A stretch of 64,000 nt of DNA from Coprococcus_C hominis (GCF_020687505.1 NZ_JAJEQT010000003.1), one strand, 5' to 3'; numbered from the stretch's first letter, positions 9,676 through 19,015 are shown. Notes: generated from the sequence alone by a model not told the origin. Translations and numbers: made by a program.

Positions 9676-10863
9676 ATGGAGAGAACAAAAGCGATCGTCA
9701 AATTCTTTTCGCAGGAACCAATTGAGAATGTGATGGTGATGATGAAATACATGCCGGAACGCGTGATTTTTCTCGGACACAAAGATAATATGATTACGAA
9801 GCAGATCCGGGATATCGAGCAGTTTCGTGACCACAAATATCCAGATATGGAATTGGAATTTATTGAGGTACCAAAGGATGATCTCGATAACATTATAGGA
9901 ACTCTGGCGGGCATTATCCGGGAATATCCGGGAATTCGGTTTGCTCTGACCGGTGGTAGTGAGATGCTTCTGATCGCGCTTGGGTGTATTTCCGCAAGAA
10001 TGGAAGTCAGCAAGCTGCGTATCGATCCATTTACCGGAAAGGAAATTGATGTCCGTGGTTCGAAGGTGATTACTTCGGATTACCATTTCAATATCAGTAT
10101 TGCGGAAGATATCATGCTGCATGGCGGTCTGCTCACGAAGGAGACGGGAAGTATCTCGGAGTGGAAATTTACCGATCAGTTCCGGGAGGATATCCGGATT
10201 ATGTGGGATCTGTGCCGTAGATACCGTGGAGATTGGAACAAACATTGTGGAGTCATTGACGAACTTCGCAAGAACACACCGAACCAGCGGGAAGGTTGGA
10301 GTGAGTTATACATCAATCAGCTTGGCGATGCCATCCGTCTGTTGCGGGATCTGTACGAAATCGGTATGCTCAAGGATTATGAGGAACACGGGAAAAAAGT
10401 GATGTTTCGGTTCAAGAATAATCAGATCAAGAAGATTATTGCAAAGGCAGGAAATATGCTGGAACTGCATGTCTATGAGGTAGCGACGCGGGAAGGTTAC
10501 CTGTTCTCGGATGCGGTGATTGGTGCGCATATTGACTGGGATGGTGAGGTGCATGACACGATGAACCAGGGATATGATACGATGAACGAGATCGATGTGA
10601 TCCTGATGAAGCAGGTGTGTCCGATCTTTATCTCCTGCAAGAGTGGTAAGGCTGGTGGCAGTGCGTTGCATGAGCTGGAGACCGTATCACGAAAATTCGG
10701 TGGCAAATATGCCAGAAAGGCACTTGTTTTAGCACGTGCCTGTGATAACACGACTGGCACGATGTTCTTCAAGCAGCGAGCAAGGGATATGCATATCTGG
10801 ATCATCGATGATGTATTTCGAATGAGTGATGAGCAGCTGCTCAATAAATTGAAGAGGATATAA
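9676..10863 (+). CDS. Stand-alone CARF-domain nuclease, Card1/Can2-like (DUF1887 family)
   Basis: A 395-residue protein resembling the DUF1887/Card1 family. In characterised members (family knowledge) an N-terminal CARF domain binds cyclic oligoadenylate and a C-terminal PD-(D/E)xK domain cuts nucleic acid. Here residues 1-150 have the CARF pattern of alternating strands and helices, including LTGGSEML. The nuclease core shows Glu268, Asp307 (in NEIDVILM) and Lys322 (in FISCKSG), matching the E-D-xxK active site. GGAGG precedes ATG 9676. The gene stands alone between two terminators, with no cas gene, cyclase or CRISPR array in the window. The family call is by motif only, and the activating signal is unknown. 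Confidence 0.82.
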   Translation: MERTKAIVKFFSQEPIENVMVMMKYMPERVIFLGHKDNMITKQIRDIEQFRDHKYPDMELEFIEVPKDDLDNIIGTLAGIIREYPGIRFALTGGSEMLLIALGCISARMEVSKLRIDPFTGKEIDVRGSKVITSDYHFNISIAEDIMLHGGLLTKETGSISEWKFTDQFREDIRIMWDLCRRYRGDWNKHCGVIDELRKNTPNQREGWSELYINQLGDAIRLLRDLYEIGMLKDYEEHGKKVMFRFKNNQIKKIIAKAGNMLELHVYEVATREGYLFSDAVIGAHIDWDGEVHDTMNQGYDTMNEIDVILMKQVCPIFISCKSGKAGGSALHELETVSRKFGGKYARKALVLARACDNTTGTMFFKQRARDMHIWIIDDVFRMSDEQLLNKLKRI

Positions 10864-10870
10864 AGATAAT

Positions 10871-10900
10871 AAAAGGGGCGTTTTATAACGCCCCTTTTTG
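10871..10900. terminator. Bidirectional terminator
   Basis: A 12-bp perfect stem (AAAAGGGGCGTT at 10871-10882, complement at 10887-10898) with a 4-nt loop has A-rich and T-rich flanks. It serves the convergent nuclease gene (+) and trpS (-). Confidence 0.9.
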
Positions 10901-10932
10901 CATTCTGCATAATACACTAATCTATATTAAAA

Positions 10933-11997
10933 TTACATCTTCAACAGATTATCATTATCAAAATAATCAATCTTCATAGAGCGGCGGACATCTTCAAGTG
11001 TCTTGCCTGCCGTCTCTCTGGCTTTCTTGCTGCCAGCCTTCAGGATATCATAAACATCTGGAAGCTTCTGCTCCCACATCTTACGACGCTCACGGATTGG
11101 AGCAAGCTCTGCCTGAAGTACATTGTTCAGGAACTTCTTCACCTTCACATCGCCAAGACCACCACGTGTGTAATGCTCCTTCAGCTCGTCCATACCAGAA
11201 TATTCTGGAAGGAATTCTGCGAAATACTCAGGCTTGCTGAATGCATCGAGGTAGATAAATACCGGGTTACCTTCCACCTGCCCCGGATCTTCAACACGCA
11301 GATGGTTCGGATCGGTGAACATCGACATAACCTTCTTCTTGATATCCTCCGGCTCCTCTGCAAGATAGATGCAGTTGCCAAGAGACTTACTCATCTTCGC
11401 CTTACCGTCGATGCCAGGCAGACGCAAACATGCGCTGTTTTCCGGAAGTACGATCTTCGGATCGGTCAGTGTCTCGCCGTATACTGTATTGAATTTGTGT
11501 ACGATTTCCTTACACTGCTCGATCATTGGCATCTGATCCTCGCCAACCGGTACGTGGGTTGCACGGAATGCTGTGATATCGGCTGCCTGACTGATTGGGT
11601 AGCAGAAGAAACCAACCGGGATGCTTGCCTCGAAGTTACGCATCTGGATCTCTGCCTTTACAGTCGGGTTACGCTGCACACGGGAAACGGTAACGAGGTT
11701 CATATAATAGAATGTAAGCTCGGTCAGTTCCGGAATCATAGACTGGATGAAGATCGTTGCCTTCTCCGGATCAAGTCCGCATGCGAGGTAATCGAGTGCA
11801 ACCTGCATGATGTTCTGACGTACCTTCTCCGGGTGCTCTGCGTTATCTGTGAGTGCCTGTGCGTCCGCGATCATGATGTAGATCTCATCATAGACACCAG
11901 AATTCTGAAGTTTCACACGCTCTTTCAAAGAGCCTACATAATGTCCAACATGCAAACGTCCTGTCGGACGATCGCCAGTTAAAATAATCTGTTTCAT
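10933..11997 (-). CDS. trpS: Tryptophanyl-tRNA synthetase
   Basis: Class I synthetase that charges tRNA-Trp. The 354-residue protein has the HIGH-type motif as HVGHY near residue 17 and KMSKS near residue 203, and it aligns with the compact bacterial TrpRS family over its whole length. It is transcribed alone from a sigma-A promoter 37 bp upstream of the start, behind the ribosome binding site GAGAGGA. The leader is too short for a T-box, so no tRNA-sensing regulation is visible. Confidence 0.95.
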   Translation of the reverse strand: MKQIILTGDRPTGRLHVGHYVGSLKERVKLQNSGVYDEIYIMIADAQALTDNAEHPEKVRQNIMQVALDYLACGLDPEKATIFIQSMIPELTELTFYYMNLVTVSRVQRNPTVKAEIQMRNFEASIPVGFFCYPISQAADITAFRATHVPVGEDQMPMIEQCKEIVHKFNTVYGETLTDPKIVLPENSACLRLPGIDGKAKMSKSLGNCIYLAEEPEDIKKKVMSMFTDPNHLRVEDPGQVEGNPVFIYLDAFSKPEYFAEFLPEYSGMDELKEHYTRGGLGDVKVKKFLNNVLQAELAPIRERRKMWEQKLPDVYDILKAGSKKARETAGKTLEDVRRSMKIDYFDNDNLLKM

Positions 11998-12033
11998 AGT
12001 AGAAGTCCTCTCTTATAAAATATCACACCTTAT

Positions 12034-12062
12034 AGAATACTCATTTTACGTTGGAAGGTCAA
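12034..12062 (-). promoter_or_regulatory. Sigma-A promoter of trpS
   Basis: On the minus strand, TTGACC (-35, 12057-12062) and TATTCT (-10, 12034-12039) are separated by exactly 17 bp and point towards trpS. Confidence 0.7.
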
Positions 12063-12094
12063 GCAAAATTGCGAAAAAGGAGCAGGAATCTTAC

Positions 12095-12123
12095 TTGTCT
12101 GCCACATATAAAACAGGTATAAT
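12095..12123 (+). promoter_or_regulatory. Sigma-A promoter of the glycosyltransferase gene
   Basis: TTGTCT (-35, 12095-12100) and a consensus TATAAT (-10, 12118-12123) are spaced by 17 bp. The start codon of the next gene is 53 bp downstream. Confidence 0.75.
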
Positions 12124-12175
12124 AAAAAAAGAATGTGTACGGATAAACAAATGATGCGAATGACAGGGGGTAGCA

Positions 12176-13255
12176 ATGGCAACCATCAGTTTATGTATGA
12201 TCGTGAAAAATGAAGAGCAGGTTCTGGCGCGGTGTCTGGACAGTGTCGCTGACCTGATGGACGAGATCATCATTGTGGATACAGGTTCCACCGACCGCAC
12301 GAAGGAGGTCGCGGCACGCTATACCGATCAGATCTATGATTTTACGTGGATTGGCGATTTCTCGGCGGCGCGGAATTTCTCATTCTCCAAGGCGACGATG
12401 GAATACATCTATGCGCCGGATGCGGACGAGGTGCTTGATGCGGAGAACCGGGCGCGTTTCCTTGATCTGAAGAACTGTCTGCTTCCGGAGATTGAGATCG
12501 TGCAGATGTGGTACGTCACAGAAGCGTTCAATACAGTTATGAATGTGAAACGGGAGCTTCGCCCGAAGCTCTTTAAGCGTCTTCGGACGTTTACGTGGAT
12601 TGACCCGGTGCATGAGACGGTGCGGTTAGATCCGGTTGTGTTCGACAGCGAGATCGAGATCTTACACAAGCCATTGTCTGTCCATGGCAGCCGGGATTTT
12701 GAGATCTGTGAGCGGATCTATGCAAGGGATGGTGCGTTGTCGCCAAAGCTTCGAAAGATGTATGCGAAGGAACTGCTAAAATGTGGTGAGCTGCCGGATT
12801 TTGAGCGGGCAGAGGATTTCTTCACGATGGAATGGGAGAAAGATCCGATGGCGGAAGCGGGCAGAGAGGCAGCCTGCGTGCTGGCACATCTGGCAAGACT
12901 GCAGGGGAACGGCGCGGAGCTTATGAAATACGCACTCCGGGATATGCTTGATACGCCGTGTGCGGAGATCTGCTATGAGCTTGGCTGTTATTATAAAGAT
13001 AGCATGGATTATGATGAGGCGGTCGTCTGGTATCAGAATGCCGTTTCCGAGACGGAATGCATCCTGGATGTAGAGGCCGGCGGAAAGAAGAGTCTGGAGG
13101 GGTTGGTTGCCTGCTACGAGGCTTTGCTTGCGCAGGCGGAAAAAGCAGAATTACAGACATCATCGGAACAGCAAAAGCAGTCCATAGAAATATATGAACA
13201 GCAGCTTGCGGTGTACCGGGAGGCACTGGCAGACTGGCAGCTACCGGAAGAATGA
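12176..13255 (+). CDS. Family 2 glycosyltransferase with helical C-terminal extension
   Basis: A 359-residue protein. The first ~210 residues form a GT-A glycosyltransferase domain. It opens with SLCMIVKNEE, continues with IIVDTGSTDRT for nucleotide-sugar binding, and has a DXD-type motif in APDADEVLD near residue 82. The C-terminal ~150 residues are helical and TPR-like. Such fused proteins in clostridia are usually cytoplasmic transferases for cell-surface or protein glycans; the acceptor cannot be told here. ATG 12176 follows CAGGGGG. The next small gene starts 13 bp downstream and is probably co-transcribed. Confidence 0.85.
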   Translation: MATISLCMIVKNEEQVLARCLDSVADLMDEIIIVDTGSTDRTKEVAARYTDQIYDFTWIGDFSAARNFSFSKATMEYIYAPDADEVLDAENRARFLDLKNCLLPEIEIVQMWYVTEAFNTVMNVKRELRPKLFKRLRTFTWIDPVHETVRLDPVVFDSEIEILHKPLSVHGSRDFEICERIYARDGALSPKLRKMYAKELLKCGELPDFERAEDFFTMEWEKDPMAEAGREAACVLAHLARLQGNGAELMKYALRDMLDTPCAEICYELGCYYKDSMDYDEAVVWYQNAVSETECILDVEAGGKKSLEGLVACYEALLAQAEKAELQTSSEQQKQSIEIYEQQLAVYREALADWQLPEE

Positions 13256-13268
13256 CAGGGGTGAAATT

Positions 13269-13631
13269 ATGTCAGATGGAATGATTATTTTGATTGTGAT
13301 AGCTGTATTTGTGGTTTTATCGTTGATAGCAACGATTGCGAATATAAAGGCGAAACCACCGAAACCAATCGAAAAAGGAAACTTGAATAGACCGTCTCAT
13401 TACATGTACAAGACAGAGACAACATTGGATGATAAGATTGCGCATTTGTTTATACCGGAACCATTGCGTGTAGATCCGCCTCCGATGGTGGTGGATGTGG
13501 CTATGGATCTGGTTGAACAGCAGGAGCGGGAAGAACTGGCAGAAGAACGGAGACAAAAACAGATTACAGAATCCATTTTGGCACAGAACAAACGTGATTA
13601 CCGTCAGGATGTGAAGTCTGGAAGAATCTGA
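13269..13631 (+). CDS. Small single-pass membrane protein, apparently truncated by an in-frame UGA before a zinc ribbon
   Basis: The 120-residue product starts at ATG 13269 behind CAGGGGTG. It has one transmembrane helix (about residues 4-24), then a proline-rich linker and a charged helix. The stop is TGA at 13629-13631. The same frame stays open after it for 25 codons to TAA at 13707-13709 and encodes CPKC, eleven residues, then CTC, which is a zinc-ribbon pattern. The natural product was therefore probably about 146 residues, with a membrane helix and a C-terminal zinc ribbon. A nonsense mutation is the simplest explanation. Readthrough or a sequence error are alternatives. Confidence 0.65.
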   Translation: MSDGMIILIVIAVFVVLSLIATIANIKAKPPKPIEKGNLNRPSHYMYKTETTLDDKIAHLFIPEPLRVDPPPMVVDVAMDLVEQQEREELAEERRQKQITESILAQNKRDYRQDVKSGRI

Positions 13632-13719
13632 ATCTGTCCAAAATGCAGGAAGAAAAATGAAAAATACGTCACAACCTGTACCTGTGGAACGCCGAAGCCA
13701 GCAAAATAAGAAAAGATAA

Positions 13720-13754
13720 AAAAAGCGAGTATGCCAAATGCATACCCGCTTTTT
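13720..13754. terminator. Bidirectional terminator
   Basis: A 15-bp stem with one mismatch (13720-13734 pairing with 13740-13754), a 5-nt loop, and A-rich and T-rich ends lies between the convergent small membrane gene and padR. Confidence 0.85.
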
Positions 13755-13785
13755 CTGTGCGATCGTCTGTATAATATATAATACA

Positions 13786-14115
13786 TTATGCCTGAATGAT
13801 CGTATTGATGATTCCGACAGTATCTGCAAAGATCTGCTTCATCTGCGCCAGATGGTTGCGCCCCATCTCGGTAATATGATAATAGACACGCTTGGACTTC
13901 GGTGTTTTCTGTACCGTCTCCATTGTAACATCGCCCTGCTCTTTCAACCGTCCAAGTACGGGATACATAGACGCTTCCATAAGGGAGAACTGTCCATTGC
14001 TGCGCTTTTTAATTTCCTGTGCCAACTGGTAGCCGTACATCGGTTCCTCGCATAACAGCGAGAGAAGGATGATTTCTACAGAGGCTCGTTTGAGGTTTGT
14101 AATAATCGTCTGCAT
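13786..14115 (-). CDS. PadR-family transcriptional regulator
   Basis: A 109-residue protein with the PadR winged-helix pattern: ILLSLLCEEPMYGYQL at the first helices, then SMYPVLGRLKEQG in the recognition region and a Y-Y-x-I-T wing near residue 80. PadR proteins are usually local repressors that respond to small toxic compounds, often next to a transporter. No transporter is adjacent here. The gene lies 86 bp downstream of rpiB on the same strand. Its target is unknown. Confidence 0.88.
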   Translation of the reverse strand: MQTIITNLKRASVEIILLSLLCEEPMYGYQLAQEIKKRSNGQFSLMEASMYPVLGRLKEQGDVTMETVQKTPKSKRVYYHITEMGRNHLAQMKQIFADTVGIINTIIQA

Positions 14116-14201
14116 ATTCGTCCTGCCTTATTCCTGAATTGCCCGCGATTCAACGACCACAGGTTCGTGGATTACAACGGTGTAACGTGATTTGATCAGG
14201 T

Positions 14202-14630
14202 CTATGAGAACATCTTGATTCTTCTTACATGTCGCTCATCGTTTGAGAATGGTGTATCCACGAATTTGTCCACGATCATAAGTGCAAGACCAGGTCCGAT
14301 TGTACGTGCGCCCATGCAGAGTACATTGGCGTTGTTGTGCTCGCGGGTTGCCTGTGCAGAGAAACAGTCACTGCAGAGTGCGGCGCGGACACCTTCGACC
14401 TTATTTGCAACCATGCTCATACCGATACCGGTACCGCAGATGAGAATACCCAGATCCTGCTTGCCGGCAGCGATTGCCTCTGCAACAGCCTTTCCATAGA
14501 TTGGGTAGTCACAGGATGCTGTGCTGTCACAGCCATAATCGGTCACTTCATAGCCACGCTCCTGTAAATGCTTAATCACCTCTAATTTCAATTCGTAACC
14601 GCCGTGGTCACTTCCAATTGCGATTGTCAT
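14202..14630 (-). CDS. rpiB: Ribose 5-phosphate isomerase B
   Basis: Interconverts ribose 5-phosphate and ribulose 5-phosphate in the pentose phosphate pathway. The 142-residue protein has the RpiB/LacA signatures: IAIGSDHGG at the N-terminus and ICGTGIGMSMVANK in the middle, with a catalytic cysteine in CGTGIG, and a conserved HNNANVL stretch. GGAGG precedes the start. Between it and the upstream tsaC-like gene lies a 190-nt palindrome, so its expression may depend on passing through that structure. Confidence 0.93.
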   Translation of the reverse strand: MTIAIGSDHGGYELKLEVIKHLQERGYEVTDYGCDSTASCDYPIYGKAVAEAIAAGKQDLGILICGTGIGMSMVANKVEGVRAALCSDCFSAQATREHNNANVLCMGARTIGPGLALMIVDKFVDTPFSNDERHVRRIKMFS

Positions 14631-14660
14631 ATCTTAAATCCTCCTGTAATTTTATGAAAT

Positions 14661-14855
14661 ATATGCAAACCATATATAAATATAAGAATGTACATAATTA
14701 CGAATTCTACGCAGACGCGCTTCCGCTCAGCTCATCACGCAGCGGTACTAAATTCGCGACAAAATCAGTCGCTCATTAAGTGCCGGCGTGCTTCGATGGT
14801 CTGCTTTAGAATTGTAATTATGTACATCATACATTAATGTGGTTTGCATGTATGA
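14661..14855. repeat. Large intergenic palindrome, family 1 copy (shares its core with 44727-44870)
   Basis: Outer arms (ATGCAAACC from 14663, GGTTTGCAT ending at 14849; then GTACATAATTAC near 14690 and its complement near 14813-14824) enclose a ~110-nt core from 14705 to 14818. The core repeats in reverse orientation at 44.8 kb with long identical blocks, including CTACGCAGACGCGCT, AGCGGTACTAAATTCGCG and CTCATTAAGTGCCG. The core has its own closing stem (TTCTA and GCAGAC pairing with GTCTGC and TAGAA), a CCGCT/AGCGG hairpin and a GCGAC/GTCGC hairpin. The arms differ from those of the other copy but remain self-complementary. It sits between tsaC and rpiB. Confidence 0.85.
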
Positions 14856-14858
14856 TAT

Positions 14859-15998
<1,140 letters not shown>

Positions 15999-16087
15999 GC
16001 CGCTATTTTACATCAATCGTTAGGGAATGACAACCTTTTCGCGAAAAATACAATTCTGAAATACTGTTTAATTCGGTGTATAAATGA

Positions 16088-16116
16088 TTGAAAAATAAGG
16101 AAAAATCTTATATAAT
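16088..16116 (+). promoter_or_regulatory. Sigma-A promoter of the ATP synthase operon
   Basis: TTGAAA (-35, 16088-16093) and consensus TATAAT (-10, 16111-16116) are spaced by 17 bp. The first gene of the operon starts 38 bp downstream. Confidence 0.8.
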
Positions 16117-16154
16117 AAGCTTTGTGTATATCTGATTGTATTGGAAGGGTTTTA

Positions 16155-16388
16155 ATGAATAACAAAGAAAGAAGCCAGGTCTTGAAGATGCTGTATCTTA
16201 TCACGCAGATTGGGTTTACGATGGTGGTTACGATCTTCATAAGCATGGGCATCGCATATCTGATAAATCGTATATTTGGGAAAGATTTTATGGTATGGTT
16301 TATCGTGATCGGTGTGCTGGCGGGTTTTCGCTCCGTGTATATTCTTATACGGAAATTCCTGAATAATTCGGATAATAAACACAAGTAA
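16155..16388 (+). CDS. AtpZ/AtpI-family small membrane protein
   Basis: A 77-residue protein with two transmembrane helices (about residues 14-35 and 41-63), found at the head of the atp operon. Small proteins of this kind (AtpZ) precede the ATP synthase genes in many bacteria and are thought to help assembly of the c-ring or ion uptake. ATG 16155 is chosen for GGAAGGG upstream; an earlier in-frame start would add a non-conserved leader. The family call rests on size, topology and position. Confidence 0.7.
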   Translation: MNNKERSQVLKMLYLITQIGFTMVVTIFISMGIAYLINRIFGKDFMVWFIVIGVLAGFRSVYILIRKFLNNSDNKHK

Positions 16389-16413
16389 GTGGAGGCAAAA
16401 AGACAGACATAGC

Positions 16414-16833
16414 ATGGCAGAGGTTCACAGAATATTGAAGGAAATGTATATCGGCATGGCTGTCTGTATGATCGTCTTTCTGGCGATTGGTGCATTTTTT
16501 ATGCGTCCATATTATATCTTTGCTCTTGCACTGCTCGTCGGCAATCTCGGCGGGGCACTGCGCATTTACCATATCTATGATGTGCTCGATCAGGCACTCG
16601 ATATGGGCGAGGCAGGTGCGAAGAAAAAGGTGATCGTGAACAGTCTGCTACGGATGATCGTGACGCTTGCTTTATTGGTGGGTTCCATTTTTCTTGGAAT
16701 ACAGGCGTTTACCGGCGTGGCACTTGGAATGATCGAACCGAAGATCTGCGCCTATCTGCAACCACAGATGCGGAAATGGTTGATTCGCCTTGGGCTTGAA
16801 GAACCTGAGGAAGAACATAAAGACAAAAATTAA
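16414..16833 (+). CDS. atpI: ATP synthase subunit I-like protein
   Basis: A 139-residue membrane protein with about four predicted transmembrane segments, in the position of atpI ahead of the a-subunit gene. AtpI helps assemble the rotor ring of F-type ATPases. Sequence similarity to characterised AtpI is weak by eye, so the call relies mostly on context, size and topology. A hydrophilic Glu-rich tail ends the protein. Confidence 0.7.
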   Translation: MAEVHRILKEMYIGMAVCMIVFLAIGAFFMRPYYIFALALLVGNLGGALRIYHIYDVLDQALDMGEAGAKKKVIVNSLLRMIVTLALLVGSIFLGIQAFTGVALGMIEPKICAYLQPQMRKWLIRLGLEEPEEEHKDKN

Positions 16834-16850
16834 AAAAGGAGGAAAAGCGT

Positions 16851-17594
16851 ATGAGGAGTGGGTTTGCCACTGGAATACAAGTAATCAGTAACAGCTCCGA
16901 AGATGTAGATTTCTATATTCACGAACTGTATCCGATTCATTTCTTTGGCACGACGGTATATATTACCACCACCCATGTCTGCACCTTCATTGTACTGCTG
17001 GTGATTGCGATCTTAGCAATCTGTGCCAGAAGAAGTGTGCTGAAGACGCGGGATAACCCAAGTAAATTCGCCACTGGAGTCGAGCTTGCCATCGAATCAC
17101 TGATCAAGTTCGTCAACAGCACGATGGGAAAAGAAGCTGGTAAGCATTATATCAATTACATCGGAACCTTGTTCATATTTGTACTTTTTTCGAACATATC
17201 CGGCTTGTTTATGCTTCGGCCGCCGACCGCGGATTACGGAACGACGCTCTGTATCGCACTTGTATCATTTGTCATGATACAGTACGCATCCATTCGTTAC
17301 CAGAAATGGGGTGCATTCAAGAGTCTGTTCGATCCGATATTCCTGTTCTTCCCGATCAACGTGATCAGTGAGTTTGCCACACCGGTATCACTGTCGCTGC
17401 GTTTGTTCGGTAATATTCTGGCAGGAACCGTTATGATGGCACTTTACTATGGCATGCTGCCGATATTTGTAAAGATTGGTATTCCATCGGCACTGCATGT
17501 GTACTTCGATTTGTTCTCAGGTGTGATCCAGGCGTATGTATTCTGTATGCTGACGATGACATTTGTTGCAAATAAGCGAAATGTAGAAGGGTAA
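16851..17594 (+). CDS. atpB: ATP synthase Fo subunit a
   Basis: Integral membrane stator subunit that forms the two ion half-channels against the c-ring. The 247-residue protein has five to six transmembrane helices. The conserved helix contains the essential arginine in SLSLRLFGNILAG (about residues 181-193). The start follows AAAGGAGG. It is followed by the c-subunit gene after 37 bp. Confidence 0.95.
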   Translation: MRSGFATGIQVISNSSEDVDFYIHELYPIHFFGTTVYITTTHVCTFIVLLVIAILAICARRSVLKTRDNPSKFATGVELAIESLIKFVNSTMGKEAGKHYINYIGTLFIFVLFSNISGLFMLRPPTADYGTTLCIALVSFVMIQYASIRYQKWGAFKSLFDPIFLFFPINVISEFATPVSLSLRLFGNILAGTVMMALYYGMLPIFVKIGIPSALHVYFDLFSGVIQAYVFCMLTMTFVANKRNVEG

Positions 17595-17631
17595 TAAGAT
17601 TTAATATTTAGAAAAACGGAGGAATTATTTC

Positions 17632-17889
17632 ATGAATGGTATTACAGGTGAAACAATAGTTAACGCTGCATCCGCAATCGGTGCAGGTATTGCAGTTTGT
17701 TCCGGTATCGGTCCTGGTATCGGTCAGGGTATCGCTGCCGGTTACGGTGCTTCCGCAGTTGGACGTAACCCGGGTGCAAAGGGTGACATCATGTCAACGA
17801 TGCTTCTTGGACAGGCGGTAGCCGAGACAACCGGTCTGTATGGTCTGGTTGTATCACTTCTTCTGATGTTCGTTAAGCCTTTCAAGTAA
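17632..17889 (+). CDS. atpE: ATP synthase Fo subunit c, sodium-type
   Basis: Rotor-ring proteolipid of 85 residues with two transmembrane helices joined by the polar loop GRNPGAK. The ion-binding carboxylate is Glu65. Gln32, Val63, Thr66 and Tyr70 accompany it, matching the known sodium-binding site of the Ilyobacter tartaricus c-ring (Gln32, Val63, Glu65, Ser66, Tyr70) at the same numbering. A Na+-coupled enzyme is therefore likely. That is an inference from residues, since no transport data can be read from sequence. Confidence 0.95.
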   Translation: MNGITGETIVNAASAIGAGIAVCSGIGPGIGQGIAAGYGASAVGRNPGAKGDIMSTMLLGQAVAETTGLYGLVVSLLLMFVKPFK

Positions 17890-17913
17890 GAACAAAATTA
17901 GGAGGAGTAAAAT

Positions 17914-18471
17914 ATGACAGGAATTGCAAATATCGCGCTTCTGTCAGAGGAGACGGGCCGTATCTTCGGTCTGGATGCGCAGCTTCTGTTCGATATTCTG
18001 ATACAGGGACTTGCGGTATTTCTGCTCTTCATCTTTCTGACTTATGTGCTGATCAACCCGGTGCGCAAGGTGCTCGAGGACAGACAGAACAAGATTAAGG
18101 ATGACCTTTCCCATGCGGCGACAGACCGCGCGGAGGCAGAGAAGCTTCGTGCAGAGTATGATGAGAAGATCAAAAATGCGAACAGCGAAGCGGGTGAGAT
18201 CCTTTCTTCCGCAAGAAAACGTGCGGTGAAGAACGAGGAAAACATCATTGCCGAGGCGAAGGAAGAGGCAGGACGCATTATCGACAGAGCAAACAGCGAA
18301 GCCGAGCTTGAAAAAGAACGTGTGAAGGATGAGGTGAAACAGGAGATCATCGGCGTAGCAACCGCGATGGCAGGAAAGTTCGTTGCATCCTCTCTCGATG
18401 AGAGCACACAGGCTTCTCTGATTGATGAGACGCTGAAAGAGATGGGTGATGATACATGGCGAGACAAGTAG
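17914..18471 (+). CDS. atpF: ATP synthase Fo subunit b
   Basis: Peripheral stalk subunit of 185 residues. It has one N-terminal membrane helix (about residues 24-46) and then a long charged helical region rich in Ala, Glu and Lys that dimerises and holds F1. GGAGG precedes ATG 17914. Its end overlaps the start of the delta-subunit gene by 16 bp, consistent with translational coupling of two stalk partners. Confidence 0.94.
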   Translation: MTGIANIALLSEETGRIFGLDAQLLFDILIQGLAVFLLFIFLTYVLINPVRKVLEDRQNKIKDDLSHAATDRAEAEKLRAEYDEKIKNANSEAGEILSSARKRAVKNEENIIAEAKEEAGRIIDRANSEAELEKERVKDEVKQEIIGVATAMAGKFVASSLDESTQASLIDETLKEMGDDTWRDK

Positions 18472-18995
18472 AAACAACCTATGGAGATGCACTTTTGGAA
18501 CTTGCCTTGGAAGAAGGCAGTCTGAATATGCTCTACGAAGAAGCGCAGGCTCTTGTGACAGTGTTACAGGAAAACGAAGAATTGCTCCGCATTCTCAAGC
18601 ATCCACAGATTGACAAGGACGAGAAGCGGAAGATAGTGGATAACATTTTCAAAGGACGCGTATCGAAGGATATGGTCGGATTGTTCGGCATCATGGTTGA
18701 GAAAGATCATGGCAGCAAGATTGTAGATGTGCTTCACTATTTTATCAGACAGGTAAAACGAGTAAAAAATATAGGAGTTGCAAGTGTGACAAGTGCGGTT
18801 GCACTTACCGGTGCACAGAAGGCATCAATCGAGAAGCGTCTGCTTGAGACGACAGATTTCGCTTCGATGGAAGTAACCTATACGGTAGATGCATCCATCA
18901 TCGGCGGGCTTGTGATCCGAATTGATGACAGAGTGGTTGACAGCAGTATCAAAACCAAGATTGAGACGATGTCAAAGGCACTCGCACAATCATAA
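18456..18995 (+). CDS. atpH: ATP synthase F1 subunit delta
   Basis: A 179-residue OSCP/delta protein that links subunit b to the top of F1. The N-terminus (YGDALLELALEEG) and the C-terminal segment with GGLVIRIDDRVVDSSIKT are characteristic of the family. It overlaps atpF by 16 bp and is followed by atpA after 20 bp. Confidence 0.94.
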   Translation: MARQVETTYGDALLELALEEGSLNMLYEEAQALVTVLQENEELLRILKHPQIDKDEKRKIVDNIFKGRVSKDMVGLFGIMVEKDHGSKIVDVLHYFIRQVKRVKNIGVASVTSAVALTGAQKASIEKRLLETTDFASMEVTYTVDASIIGGLVIRIDDRVVDSSIKTKIETMSKALAQS

Positions 18996-19015
18996 GAAGG
19001 AGGTGTTCGTGTTCC

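Noticed and set aside
9603..10932. CRISPR array or cas genes beside the CARF nuclease
   Set aside because: No spaced direct repeats and no cas-like frame were seen here or elsewhere in the window.
11173..11982. 269-codon open frame on the plus strand across trpS
   Set aside because: It is a shadow of the trpS codons; trpS has intact motifs, promoter and ribosome binding site on the other strand.
14116..14201. 27-codon frame between rpiB and padR on the minus strand
   Set aside because: The frame is open and looks protein-like but has no start codon or ribosome binding site, and RpiB already has normal length.
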